A stretch of DNA of 64,000 bases from Persicaria tinctoria (lineage: Eukaryota > Streptophyta > Magnoliopsida > Caryophyllales > Polygonaceae), in NCBI GenBank assembly GCA_037127255.1, contig JBANSL010000012.1, positions 34,773,115 through 34,837,114 of the forward strand, written 5' to 3'. A program made the translations under genes and the position numbers. Below, piece after piece: positions 23,501-34,063 of this stretch. The notes under the pieces were generated by a model that was not told where the DNA came from, made no database searches, and was given only the letters and a program-made list of their open reading frames with translations. Numbering within the stretch: position 1 is the first letter of the stretch; each line of letters opens with the position of its first letter.

Positions 23501-23615
23501 TTTTCGCGTTTTACACCGCGCACTCGCAATGCGCGGTCGCGCTTTTTTTTTTTTTTAAATCGGCGCATGCGCAGTGCGCAAACGCAATTATTTTTTTTAA
23601 ATCCGCGTATGCGTC
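23501..23615. repeat. GCGCA-type palindromic words, left end of element C
   Basis: Two clusters of CG-rich palindromic words (CGCACTCGCAATGCGCGG; GGCGCATGCGCAGTGCGCA) in AT-rich DNA. Close matches, in the same orientation, occur at the right end of the element (30823-30965). Confidence 0.7.
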
Positions 23616-23861
23616 AGATATATACGAATCGAAATAGGATGGATAATGATATGTACACGGAATAAAATAAGACAGATAATCGAAAGATATATCCTATATA
23701 TTTAGATATAGATATATTTGGAGATAAATGTCAATAGATATTTTTTTTCCAATAATAAAAGATGATGATCTCTATATATACAATACATGTTTAGGTCACA
23801 AATATGAAAATTTTGACACCTCTAGTAAAGCTAATATTTCCAAGATCCTAAATTTCTCCAT

Positions 23862-26800
23862 ATGTCGTCGCCAGTTGAAGATGATCTACCATTCAACCCA
23901 TACGATTACAGCAATCCGCAAGAACTTCTAACTCATGTCGATGTAAGTCTAAATACGATTGTACTAAAATCTCATGTATATATCTTCCATGTTTCCAATA
24001 TTTTTGAATATATAGTTGTATATGTCAATATTAGAGAGATTTATTTAACATCTACTATATTGATTTCACAATACTTGGGTATTTTAGATGGTAATTTGTG
24101 CTTCAAATTAGATGATGTTAGATATTTTATAGGTAGGTGATTGTAATAATTTGTATTGTTTTGTGTATTGTTTACTTTTGAAAATATTATAATTGGTAGA
24201 AATGTGTAGTGGGTATATAAAAATAATAATATTTGTGAAAAAGTTAGTAGAATAATGATTTTTTTTAAAAAAAAGTGAGGTGACAATGTATTATGAAACG
24301 GATGGATTATATGTTTTGAATGTTTTTGTTTCCAATGTGTGTGTATTATATCATCAATATGTTTCGAATTGTAGGATCTCGCCGACTTTTCTCTATAAGA
24401 GGGTACCGATTATTCAGATATGTTTCGGATAGATGGATATTTCTTTGACTCCAGGAATGCAAAGGAGTGGGCTCGTTTTATGGGTAGAATTAGAAATATG
24501 GTGTTAATAACTCATAGGTCTTGGAAGAACAAGCGAAACGGGTTAGGTGTCTTTCGTTTGGTTTGCGAGTACTATGGCTATCCTAGAGATGCGGCCGATG
24601 TGGATAAGGATTTTCCACCATCATCACACCGAGAGAAACCATCGAAGAAAATTGGATGTCCATTTGAGCTCGAGGGTCGTGAGTACAAGACAGGTAAATG
24701 GAGAATGTTTGTTATATGTGGTTCTCACAACCATAATCTTCCGGACAACTTGTATGGACATACCTTTGCCGGAAGGTTGACTGATAAACAGCATCATAAG
24801 GTACGATGCGGTGCAATGATTGGGTTAAAACCTCGACAGTTGTTGAGTATCCTTGATGATGAAGATTCCCAATGTGTGACGAGTATCCGTCAAGTGTACA
24901 ACTCTGTTCAGAAGATGAAGAGGATAGAGGCGGAGGGTCGTGGAGATATACAACAAGCATTGCATTCACTCGAAGGAAAGCAGTACGATTTCTTCGTACG
25001 TAGAGTGCACGGGTCTAATCAGCTGAGTGATTTAATGTTTTCTCACCCAGACTCACAACGTTTATGGAGGTTATTTTCATACGTCATCATGATGGATGCA
25101 ACATACAAGACAAATGAGTACGTGTATCCTTTTGTATTTATTTACTGTACAAATAGATTTAAATTTTGTATAATTAGTTGCTCGTGATTTATTGACTATC
25201 TCCCTTTCATGTAGGTATAAGATGCCATTGCTGCAAATAGTTGGGTTCACTAGCACAAAAAAGACATTTGCGATAGCATTTGCATTCATGACGAAGGAGA
25301 CCACAGATCACTACAGCTGGGTGATGCAGACGCTCCGAGATCTCTGTAAACATAGAATGCCAGATGTGATTGTCACATATCGAGAGTTGGCAGTAATCAA
25401 AGCCATCAAGGAAGTGTTCCCAACCGTGAAGCATTTATTGTCCAGGTGGCATGTAATGTCAAATATCGAAGTGAAGGCAAAGATCACACGATCAAAAACT
25501 AAAGAAAATGAGTTTTACCGTGATTGTTATGCCTTGGTAGAGTCGACAACAGAATTAAGCTACAAACGACGTCTTCCATCAATGCAGACCAAGTGGGAAG
25601 GAGGTTGGGGCCTCATGGAATACCTTGAAACCACTTGGCTCAAGGACTTTAAGGAGGCACTTGTTAGAGCTTGGGTTGATTGCTATCCTCACTTTGGGAC
25701 TAGAACAAATAATTGGTAAGTATTTTGGATGTTTGTACTAGTGAATTAAGGTTGAATGTTATTTTGGATAAATAGATGTTTAACCGCCAACCTATTGAAA
25801 ACCATGCAGTTGTGAGTCGCAGCATGGGAAGCTGAAGGATATGTTGAACACGTCAATAGGGGGGTTTGAAGACGTGGTCAAGTGCATCGACAGAATGGTC
25901 AACGGGCAGATCAAGCAAATAAAGGGTTTCCTTGAGATGTCACGCATGAATGTTCTTAGGAGTGTTTCTAGTAACCCACTATTGGCTCCCCTCGTTATGA
26001 AGGTGACAGCTGAGTGCTTCAAATTATTGCTCAACAATTACACCACGGCGATAGGTAGACCCACTGATGACGGGGTCTGTCGGGACAGGTATTGGCGAGA
26101 TGTGTATGGCGTGCCATGTGTTCATGATTTTTTAGAAGCCATATCCACCCGTACGCCGATAAGCTTGAGTCAAATTCATCCCTTTTGGAGGCAAGTGATG
26201 TGGAGTGGACCTATTATGGCAGAGGAGGGCAGCGAACCTGTGGAAGATATAGACCAGACCAGGTTAACGTTGCTCAGGTTGAAGAGAAGGCTTGAGGCAG
26301 ATGATCTCACTCCTCAACAAGCTAAATTTCTTGCAACAGCTTTCATGGACATGGAGAATCCCGGAGAAACTAACATGACAACACCACCTATAAGCAATCC
26401 TAGAGGTCGACCAACAGGGAGGCGATCAATGATGCTCGAACCAACGGCACTTGAGCATGCAGTACGACGGTCAGCCACCCGAGGTCGAGGGAGCGGTCGA
26501 GGTCGTCCAAGTGGTCGAGGTCGTCGAAGCGGTCGAGGCGAGCCAATGACACTTGACCCCACGACATTTTTGTCCTTCCATGTGGACTGGTTTGTCCCAC
26601 GCTATGTTGATCGCGTTCAAAATGTGAGTTCAGATGGGCATTGTGGGTATCGAACGCTTGCAGTGTTGCTTGGATATGGGGAGAACCAGTATATGAGGGT
26701 CCGACAAGAGATGGCTGATGAGCTGCGTAAGAACAAGGATTTGTATCAAGCAGCATCGCTGTTGAACGATATTGAAGGGCTTATCGGTAATGTTGACATC

Positions 26801-27283
26801 AAGGATCCCGGTGAATGTAGTCCGACGAGGTGGATGGAGGCGCCGTTGGTTCCTTTGGCAGCCGCGACACGATATCAAGTTATTGTGGCCGTCCTTAGCA
26901 AGGGTGGTCCGCATACATGTATCCCGATGATGGCACCTACAACGACCGCAAGGCCACCGACAGATATTATTGCAATGGCGTTGATTGGCGGAGTGCACTG
27001 GGTACCGATTAGTGAACTTCCACCCTTACTATTACTATTCCTACACATTGTATGAATTGTTAATTATTGTATTTCATAACAAATTAAATAGGTATGGCTT
27101 CGATCAGACTCACCGATCCCTCCAAAAACTCCAGAATGGGATCATTTCCACCACCAGAGCGTAAACGGTTGGGATGGACCATTTAATACAAGGATGGCAG
27201 AGTACCTCAACCTTCGACGTGCTGATCCTGATCGTTCAGGAGACCAAGACGGCGATAGAGTATATCATAATATATCAGATTGA
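23862..27283 (+). CDS. MULE transposase fused to an OTU cysteine protease
   Basis: Exons 23862-23942, 24375-25117, 25215-25715, 25810-27049 and 27092-27283 all join in phase. A TAA at 24396-24398 interrupts exon 2; from the ATG at 24420 the frame is open for 876 codons. Order: FAR1-like zinc region (GCPFELEGRE...SHNHNLP), MULE core (MMDATYKTNEYKMP; SRWHVMSN), a degenerate SWIM region (GVPCVHDF, one Cys missing), an Arg/Gly-rich linker (GRGRPSGRGRRSGRG) and an OTU domain with Cys in SSDGHCGYRTLAVLLG and His in GGVHWVPI. The second catalytic Asp, usually in TDRE, is Tyr here (VTYRELAVIKAI). Transposition activity is therefore doubtful, whereas the OTU catalytic dyad looks intact. OTU enzymes cleave ubiquitin conjugates. 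Confidence 0.85.
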
Positions 27284-27455
27284 GAAGTTTATGCTAAACT
27301 ATTTCAGATTTCTTGTTATCAAATAGATATATGTATTTTGCTTTCAAACTTGAGTAGAGCATAAAATTAAGTAATAAACATTTTCTTAACTACAGTGCAT
27401 GACATCAAACATATCTGAAATATATAAACTCCCTAACATTGAACACCAAAGTATA

Positions 27456-30448
27456 TCACAGTTGCCGTTGTGATGCCCGAACTTGAGTGGGGGCGTGTGG
27501 GATTGGGTTTGCCATTGCCTCCAAGTAGTAACTGAGAATCTCTTGATGGCTGTAAAACTCCTGACGACGGTCTAGCATTTTCCGGATGTTCTCCCCTAAC
27601 ACGTACAATCGCTATCATTTGCAAAAAAAAAAAAAAAAAAACACATTGTCACGATCACAAATGCAATACAGGTAATGAAATATTTAAGGCACAATTCATA
27701 CCCGAGCTTGTATTGTGGAAATCGGTGTCGGTTCCTCCTCTATAGGTTGGGCCTCAACTGTACTCTGTAGAACATAGGGATGACCATGACGACTGAACCA
27801 CTCCATATAGTCGGGCGTAACCAGATACCCCTCATATGCAACAGGCAGGTTGTGAAGGTTCAGCAAATTAGCGGGGCTGTGTCGCTGATCCCAGACATCG
27901 AACATATCCGAAAAGGTCAACTTCAAGCGGGCTGTACCAGTAGACCGAGTCTCAATAGTGGGTGGGATACGGTCCATGGGTATGCTTTGCACACGTCCGA
28001 ACTGTCTTAATACACGGTCCGGCATGTATGGTTCTTGGATATCTGAAATGGACAAAACCCCTCTATATCGAGAAACTAGAAAGTCAGCGTCGAAGTTAAT
28101 GAACCTATCCTCGTACGACATGAACCTTACGTCCTCGGCTCTCATCGTGTCCAGCTGAGTGGTAATGTTGTGTACCCTCTCTAGAGTACGCGGTGGTGTC
28201 GCTCTATGCGTCCACCGACAAGCCCACCTTCGATCAATTTGGCGGGTCCGCTCCTCAGCCATTGCAGGGGCAAATGCCGGAAAATGTGCCCAAATCCAAA
28301 ACTTTATACATATAAAAGAAAAACAAATTAGTCTAATTGATTGAAAGCACGAATTTTGTATGTAAACGTTATAAGAATACCTGAACCAATGCAGCACACC
28401 CACCCATGGTTCCCACCCCTTCCCTGCTCGCGATGCCCAGGGCTCGATACAAGAGGGCAAGCATGGCAACACCCCATGAGTACTGCCCCGTCATAGCATG
28501 ATTGTAGACTAAGTCAACTGCCCACAAGGGTATGTGTGTAGTCGACTTATCATTGATAAAGATCGCCCCAAGTACTATCAATAGATACCCGGTCTCAACA
28601 GATTGGGCATAAGCATCGCCATTAGGAATCATCGCCTTCATCATCTCCTCTAACTTTGCCTGACTGAAGCGCGCCCCTCGACTGCTCATGTCTGCAGTGG
28701 ATATGCCAAGTCTGGTGGTGAGGAAAGACCGGCGTTGCGCATCGGTCATAGGTGTACGTGGGGCAACTCCGTCAATCTGTAGGCCAAGTATGATGGCTAC
28801 ATCATGGAGGGTGATAGTCATCTCACCCCAGGGAAAGTGGAACGTGTTCGTCTCGGGGTGCCATCGACAGATAAATGCTTGGATCAAAGAATGATCCACC
28901 GTGCCAAACTCGACGTCCTCCAGATCTGTAAGGCCACTTAGTCTTGCAAGCCCGAACCAACTCATAGGGGTAACAACACGAGGCAAGCTTCTGAGGAACT
29001 GAATGTGGGTGTTGCGTCGAATGCATCGAATTACATTGTCCTCCTACAGGGGAAAAACACATAATTCTTTAGGTAATAATTAAATATTTAATTTAAGTAA
29101 GAACTTTCACAAGAAAATATAAATGAATACATACCTCACCCATCCAAATAAGTCTACATCTGTGGGTCCTATACCACGTCAATGGTTGATTCTCTAGTGG
29201 TCGGCCGTCATTGGTAACTGGTGGTTGTAGTTGTTCCTCATCTATGTGTTGTGCCCCTTGTTGTGGTGGGTCCTGATGGACCGGCTGCTGATGTGGATGC
29301 TCTTGTTGCTCATAATAGTGCTCGTAGTCATAACCAGCATCCGTCGCCACATTGTGGTAGTCATACGGTTCGGGACCAAATGCCTCCTGATTATCGCCAT
29401 CATCTGTGTTGGCGTCCTCAAATTCCTCTTCATCGGACGCATCTGACCCAGCTGCATCGTCCGACTGAATATCCTCGAGCCCTAGTGTCCCGCTCGGGAA
29501 AGGAGACGGTGTACGCTCTGAGGAGGAGCGTCTCAGAGTAGGTCGACTCGGCCCAGGCGACCGTGTCCTATCCCTTATAATTGTTGTACTCGCCCGAGCG
29601 GGTACAGTAGTGGCGGTAGCTGGAGCCTTCTCTTGCGCCTCCTCAGCCCTTTCATGTTCACCTCGACGGGCCGAAGCCGTGGGCCGTCGCCGATCCAATG
29701 CCGTAGAAATTTTCTATCATATTGCATAACAAATAAACAAGGTTACAATTTGTTATGAGTACAAATATCCAAAAACTAGTCCGTACACATCAATTATGTT
29801 TATCTATTCCTATAAGGTTATAATTGATAAATACAAATTACTTTTTTTCCATTTATCTAATTTCAGTGACCTATTTTAAATGGTATTTTGTTTACCTATT
29901 TTCATTGGTATTTCATTTACCTATTTTTGGGTTTAGGGTGAAATCTTACATTTTTTTTTATCATTTACATTTCTTTCATAAACATTTAATATGACGCTAA
30001 CTATACTGTTGCTTATATATTTCGAAATTAATTTTTCCTATCTTTGTAACTCCTAAAAACCTTTATTTCGCTAACCTATTGTCAATGTAATTTTATCTAA
30101 CTCATGACATAAAGAATTTTGATCATATATTTTCGATGCTTATTTCAAAATAAATGATACATACAAATTCGTATAAAAAAATTCTTTCAACTAAAATGAA
30201 CTAACTAAACATTATTACAATTCATAATATTTCATGGAACTTTTTTCATCATCATTACATCTTACAATTTCTAATATTTCATGGAACTTTTTTCTTTTCA
30301 CTAAACATTATAAATATCATAAAATTTATCAAAACTAAAATGAACTTACTCCTCTCGCTCTCTGACGCTCATCCTTATCTTGTGAAGATCGATCCCCTCG
30401 AAGCCAACCCATGGCACTACTTGCAACCTTCTTCATTTTGGATGTCAT
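27456..30448 (-). CDS. Plant mobile domain (PMD, MAIN/PP7-long-form-like) protein
   Basis: Five exons join in phase without stops: 30350-30448, 29135-29713, 28381-29043, 27702-28301 and 27456-27611, giving about 698 residues. The N-terminus (MTSKMKKVASSAMGWLRG) is basic, followed by an acidic, Gln/His-rich disordered region. The PMD core occupies exons 3-4: WHPETNTFHFPWGEMTITL, HDVAIILGLQIDG, SWGVAMLALLYRAL and FWIWAHFPAFAP. The end reads RLYVLGENIRKMLDRRQEFY. PMD proteins occur both as host silencing and genome-stability factors (MAIN, MAIL1) and within transposons. Its position inside element C, tail to tail with the transposase, marks it as the transposon type. No catalytic residues are known; function inferred. 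Confidence 0.85.
29714..30349. other. First intron of the PMD gene
   Basis: AT-rich 636-bp intron with a GTAAGT donor at 30349 and a TGATAG acceptor at 29714. Nothing else recognisable. Confidence 0.7.
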
Positions 30449-30819
30449 GATTCCCGATTATCTACACATAAATTTAATTAATGTAAGTCATATGCAAACC
30501 TAAGGAAAATAAATGATTTCCGATTAACTAAATGTAAATTTAATTAGTGAAGATAATACATAAAGAAGAAAATTACTCTTACCTTTATGAAGATGGGATG
30601 AACAGCTTGATGAACACAATGAAAAGCATAAAATTTCAGAACAAAGTTTTGTGAAATGGGAAAGCTGTGTGAAATGGGAAAGCTTTGGGGTCGGATTTTA
30701 TAGGAGATGGAGCATCGTATCTCCGTGAATCGCGAGTGCAGCGGGATTTCCGGAAACACGCAACAGCAAGATTCTCTCGCACGTGACTGTGTGGTCCAAT
30801 CGACGTCGCTTCGCTCCTG

Positions 30820-30970
30820 TCCATCGGCGCACGCGCTTTGCGCAGACGCGGGCCCCACATCCGCGCATCCGTTGTGCGCAGCTGCAGACTCTTCCGTGCA
30901 TGCGCTGTGCGCAGCTGCCGACCACCCTTTCCCCTCCGCGCATTCGTACTACGCAATCGCGTTTGATCCG
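30820..30970. repeat. GCGCA-type palindromic words, right end of element C
   Basis: Four consecutive degenerate units of about 35 bp, built on CGCGCAT..G.TGTGCGCAGCTGC (for example GGCGCACGCGCTTTGCGCAG and GTGCATGCGCTGTGCGCAGC). They match the left-end word GGCGCATGCGCAGTGCGCA in the same orientation. A short antisense open frame here is a by-product. Confidence 0.72.
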
Positions 30971-31089
30971 TGCAACTAGCGAAAAATTGACCGTTCGTAT
31001 AGAAATTCCGTATATATATATAGGGTTGGGTTCATGTAAGAAGGATGCCAAAAGTGAGAAAGAAAGAAGGAATTTGATTGGCTCATCCG

Positions 31090-31740
31090 CTTCCTTTTGC
31101 GTGCGTGTTTAGTCCTCTCACGCGCTTTGCTCTTACTGGCGCGTTCTACCCACTCTCTTCTCTTCTTGCTGTAATCCGGCGGCCTTCCTTCCTTATTTGC
31201 TTCTTCCCTTCTTCCGTCGATCTGTTCTTCATTCCTTCGCCATTCGATTCAAAGTCTTCCCGTAATCTGGCCTCCCTCAAGTCTTCTCGTAATCAGGCCT
31301 CCCTCAACTCAGCTTTGCCCGCGCCGACGACCTCTAACCTCCACACCCGATGATTTTCCGATCCCTTCCCTCTCCGCTGCCACCTCCGGTGTATCGGCTC
31401 ATCTCTAGCTCCCTCTATCGATCGAGCGTAATCGATCGAGTCTAGGTTTTGGATTTACCGGATTCCCCGTAGGCGGCGTCGGCGGGGAGACCTTGGAGCC
31501 GACGTCGGCGGTGCCGATGAGGACGTTGAGGGCAAGGCGGCGGGAGAGGGCGGCGGACTCGTCCTACTGCGGGAGTTGCCCTTCTGAGAGTGTAAAGAAT
31601 ATGCCCTCGACGTGCACCGCCGACGAGATCCACTGCGTCATTGTCCCCAATTCCGACTGGTGCCTTGCTCTCTGGCGGTATCATCCTAATCCGCAGTTTG
31701 ATTTTGACTGTTTAGATTGGAAATTCGAAGCATAAACTCT
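31090..31740 (+). other. CG-rich block in element D, possible captured gene exon
   Basis: The region differs sharply in base composition from its surroundings. A plus frame ending at 31735 reads ADEIHCVIVPNSDWCLALWR and looks protein-like, preceded by an Arg-rich stretch. I do not recognise the family. MULEs often carry gene pieces, so capture is plausible but unproven. Confidence 0.35.
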
Positions 31741-32039
31741 GAAAATTGGAGATTACACTTTGGGATTCCTTCCACCCTCTCTATCACTTCCATGGTGTCC
31801 GGTGGCTCCAAGTTGGGGATTATAATAGGAGTTGGAGATAACCAGCGTCACTCACTGTGCAATTTGTGTTCTGATTGCTTCAATGATTTTGTGTGATCTG
31901 TGAGCTTTGTAGTGATCTATTTATTTTATTGTGTTGAACGATGGGGTTATGGATTCGTTTGAGCAGAAAAAGGCTAATGAGAGCATCAATAATAGGCTCG
32001 CACTTGTGATGAAGAGTGGGAAATACTATACACCCGACC

Positions 32040-33135
32040 CACTTGAACATATAGTGTAGGAGGTCCGAACCATATAGTGTAAAATGTCTGAACCATACCA
32101 TTCAAATGACCACTACGAGTAAAATGAATTTAACCATGTTAAAAGTAGGGTTGAACTATATAAATAGAGAGTGGTTAATCAATTTTATAGTAATTAGTTC
32201 AGCGTATATACATAGAGAGTGGTTCAATAATTAAAATAAATAGTGGTTCATCAATTTTATAGTAACTGGTTCAGCCCATATACATAGAGAATGGTTCAGT
32301 GACTAAGTATATAATGGTTCATGAATTAAATAGAAATGATTCATGAAGTAAATATAAGTTGTTCATCAATTTTATAGTAACTGGTTTAGCACATATAACT
32401 AGAGAGTGGTTCAGTGACTAAGTATATAATGGTTCATGAAGTAAATAGAAGTGGTTCATCAATTTTATAGTAACCGGTTCAGCACATATAAATAGAGAGT
32501 GGTTCAATGACTAAATATATAAGGGTTCATGAAGTAAATAAAAGTGGTTCGTCAATTTTATAGTAACTGGTTCAGCACATATAAATAGAGAGTAGTTTAA
32601 TAACTAAATATACAATGATTAATGAATTAAATAGAAGTAGTTTATGAAGTAAATAGGAGTGATTCATCAATTATATAGTAATTGGTTCATCAATTTTATT
32701 GTGTGGTTCAGGTCTTTTGAACTGTATGGTTCAGTGACTAAGTATATAATGGTTCATGAATTAAATAGAAGTGGTTCATGAAGTAAATAGAAGTGGTTCA
32801 TCAATTTTACAGTAACCGGTTCAGTACATATAAGTAGAGAGTGGTTCAGTGACTAAATATATAAGGGTTCATGAAGTAAATAAAAGTGGTTCATCAATTT
32901 TATAGTAACTGGTTCAGCACATATAAAATATAAATAGAGAGTAGTTCAATAACTAAATATATAATGATTCATGAATTAAATAGAAATAGTTTATGAAGTA
33001 AATATGAGTGATTCATCAATTTTATAGTAACTGGTTCATCAATTTTATTATGTGGTTCAGGTCTTTTGAACTGTATGGTTCAGCCCATTTATACAATATG
33101 GTTCAGACAATTTATACTATATGGTTCAGATACTT
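32040..33135 (-). repeat. TGGTTCA word array in element D
   Basis: Dozens of GGTTCA/GTTCAT words, the reverse complement of element B's TGAACC, are spaced about 20-30 bp apart within nearly identical phrases (AGAGAGTGGTTCAGTGACTA; CATCAATTTTATAGTAACTG). Several 110-240-bp segments recur in tandem. Orientation is opposite to the field in element B. Confidence 0.87.
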
Positions 33136-33979
33136 TTAGCCGAGCAAAAAATGAATTCATATTTAAAAAATAAATCATTTACACACACTATGAATTCTTA
33201 TTTCATTCATTTCTAATTCCATTGTCGTCCCTACCTAACCTTTCGAAGCACAGTCACTGGCTCTTCGGTCTTCATTCTTCAAGCTAAAAACATCTTTGAA
33301 CCACAATACTACTTCACCATCTTCCTCGCTCCCCCTTCCTTGCTATTATGAACACCTAACCAAGCTCGCTCCCATGGAGGCTCCCCCGCCTCGTTCGATC
33401 TCTTCCGAAGATTCGCTCCCATGGCTGCCATCATTCCTCGCCTCTTCAACACACGCCGACGAATGTAAAGCATGAGCTCCCCGAAGGACCACCGGTGGTC
33501 GCGCCGAGCCTCCAGAACTGAGAGTTCGCCATCGACTCCTCGGAATCGCCTCTTCCCTTTATGCTTCGATCTCGACCACTTCTCCCTCAGACTCTTACCT
33601 TCCTGGTCCCCCCCCAACCTCGTGGCGTCCCGACAGATCGAAAGGGGCGTCGATGGTCTCTAAAACTGCTCGCCGAGCCAAATATTTAACGGCGATGGTG
33701 CTTGACGAGCTTGAAGACTGAAGAGAAGTGCGCGTGTATTGTTCACCTTAAAAAAAAAAAGCGTGTGTGAGTTTTTTTAATTAACCAATCAAATTACTTC
33801 TTTCCTTCTCACCGGTATATACTATTCTCACTTGAACCCTACCCTATATATATATATATATATATCATTTTCTCCCGCATGTGTAGGGGCATGCAAATGG
33901 CTATGGAATTAGGTGATGCATGTGAAATGAAGTTCTTTTACATCGCAATACTTATGTCAGTGAAGCACCCTGTACCTTA

Positions 33980-34045
33980 ACCATTCCGGAATGGCTGGTC
34001 CCCGATTCGAACCCTGGAATGGCCGCTCTTTATTTACTTATTCAA
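33980..34045. mobile_element. 66-bp tRNA-derived insertion with an 18-bp target duplication
   Basis: The insertion is flanked by exact copies of GAAGCACCCTGTACCTTA (33962-33979 and 34046-34063). It contains CCATTCCGGAATGG and a B-box-like CCCGATTCGAACCC, and ends GCTCTTTATTTACTTATTCAA. The same phrase in inverted orientation occurs at the left end of the SINE at 22020-22299. It is thus a truncated member of the same SINE family. Confidence 0.75.
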
Positions 34046-34063
34046 GAAGCACCCTGTACCTTA

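Larger units (their letters stand above)
23468..31010. mobile_element. MULE C: transposase-OTU fusion plus PMD gene
   Basis: Both ends abut TA runs. Read inward, the two ends share TTGCACGG followed by CGCG-rich words (left 23485-23615; right, inverted, 30820-31010), so the TIRs are imperfect. About 7.5 kb long. It carries two convergent genes: transposase-OTU (+, 23862-27283) and a PMD protein (-, 27456-30448), with stops 172 bp apart. Element D begins 12 bp beyond its right end, across the same TA run. Confidence 0.68.
31023..33844. mobile_element. Non-coding MULE D, relative of element B
   Basis: The left end (GGGTTGGGTTCATGTAAGAA, then AGTGAGAAAGAAAGAAGG, then TTTGATTGGCTCA) is matched in inverted orientation at 33780-33844 (GGGTAGGGTTCAAGTGAGAA; GTGAGAAGGAAAGAAG; TTTGATTGG). 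TIRs are about 65-70 bp. Both flanks are TA runs. Inside are two CG-rich blocks (31090-31740 and 33340-33720) with short unassigned open frames that may be captured gene pieces, and a dense word array at 32040-33135. No transposase. Confidence 0.78.

Noticed and set aside
26314..26998. Minus-strand frames opposite the transposase-OTU gene
   Set aside because: Antisense of the Arg/Gly linker and OTU domain, which have clear sense-strand motifs.
29242..29541. Frames overlapping the acidic Gln/His-rich exon of the PMD gene
   Set aside because: Out-of-frame shadows of an exon whose splice phases and PMD context are consistent.
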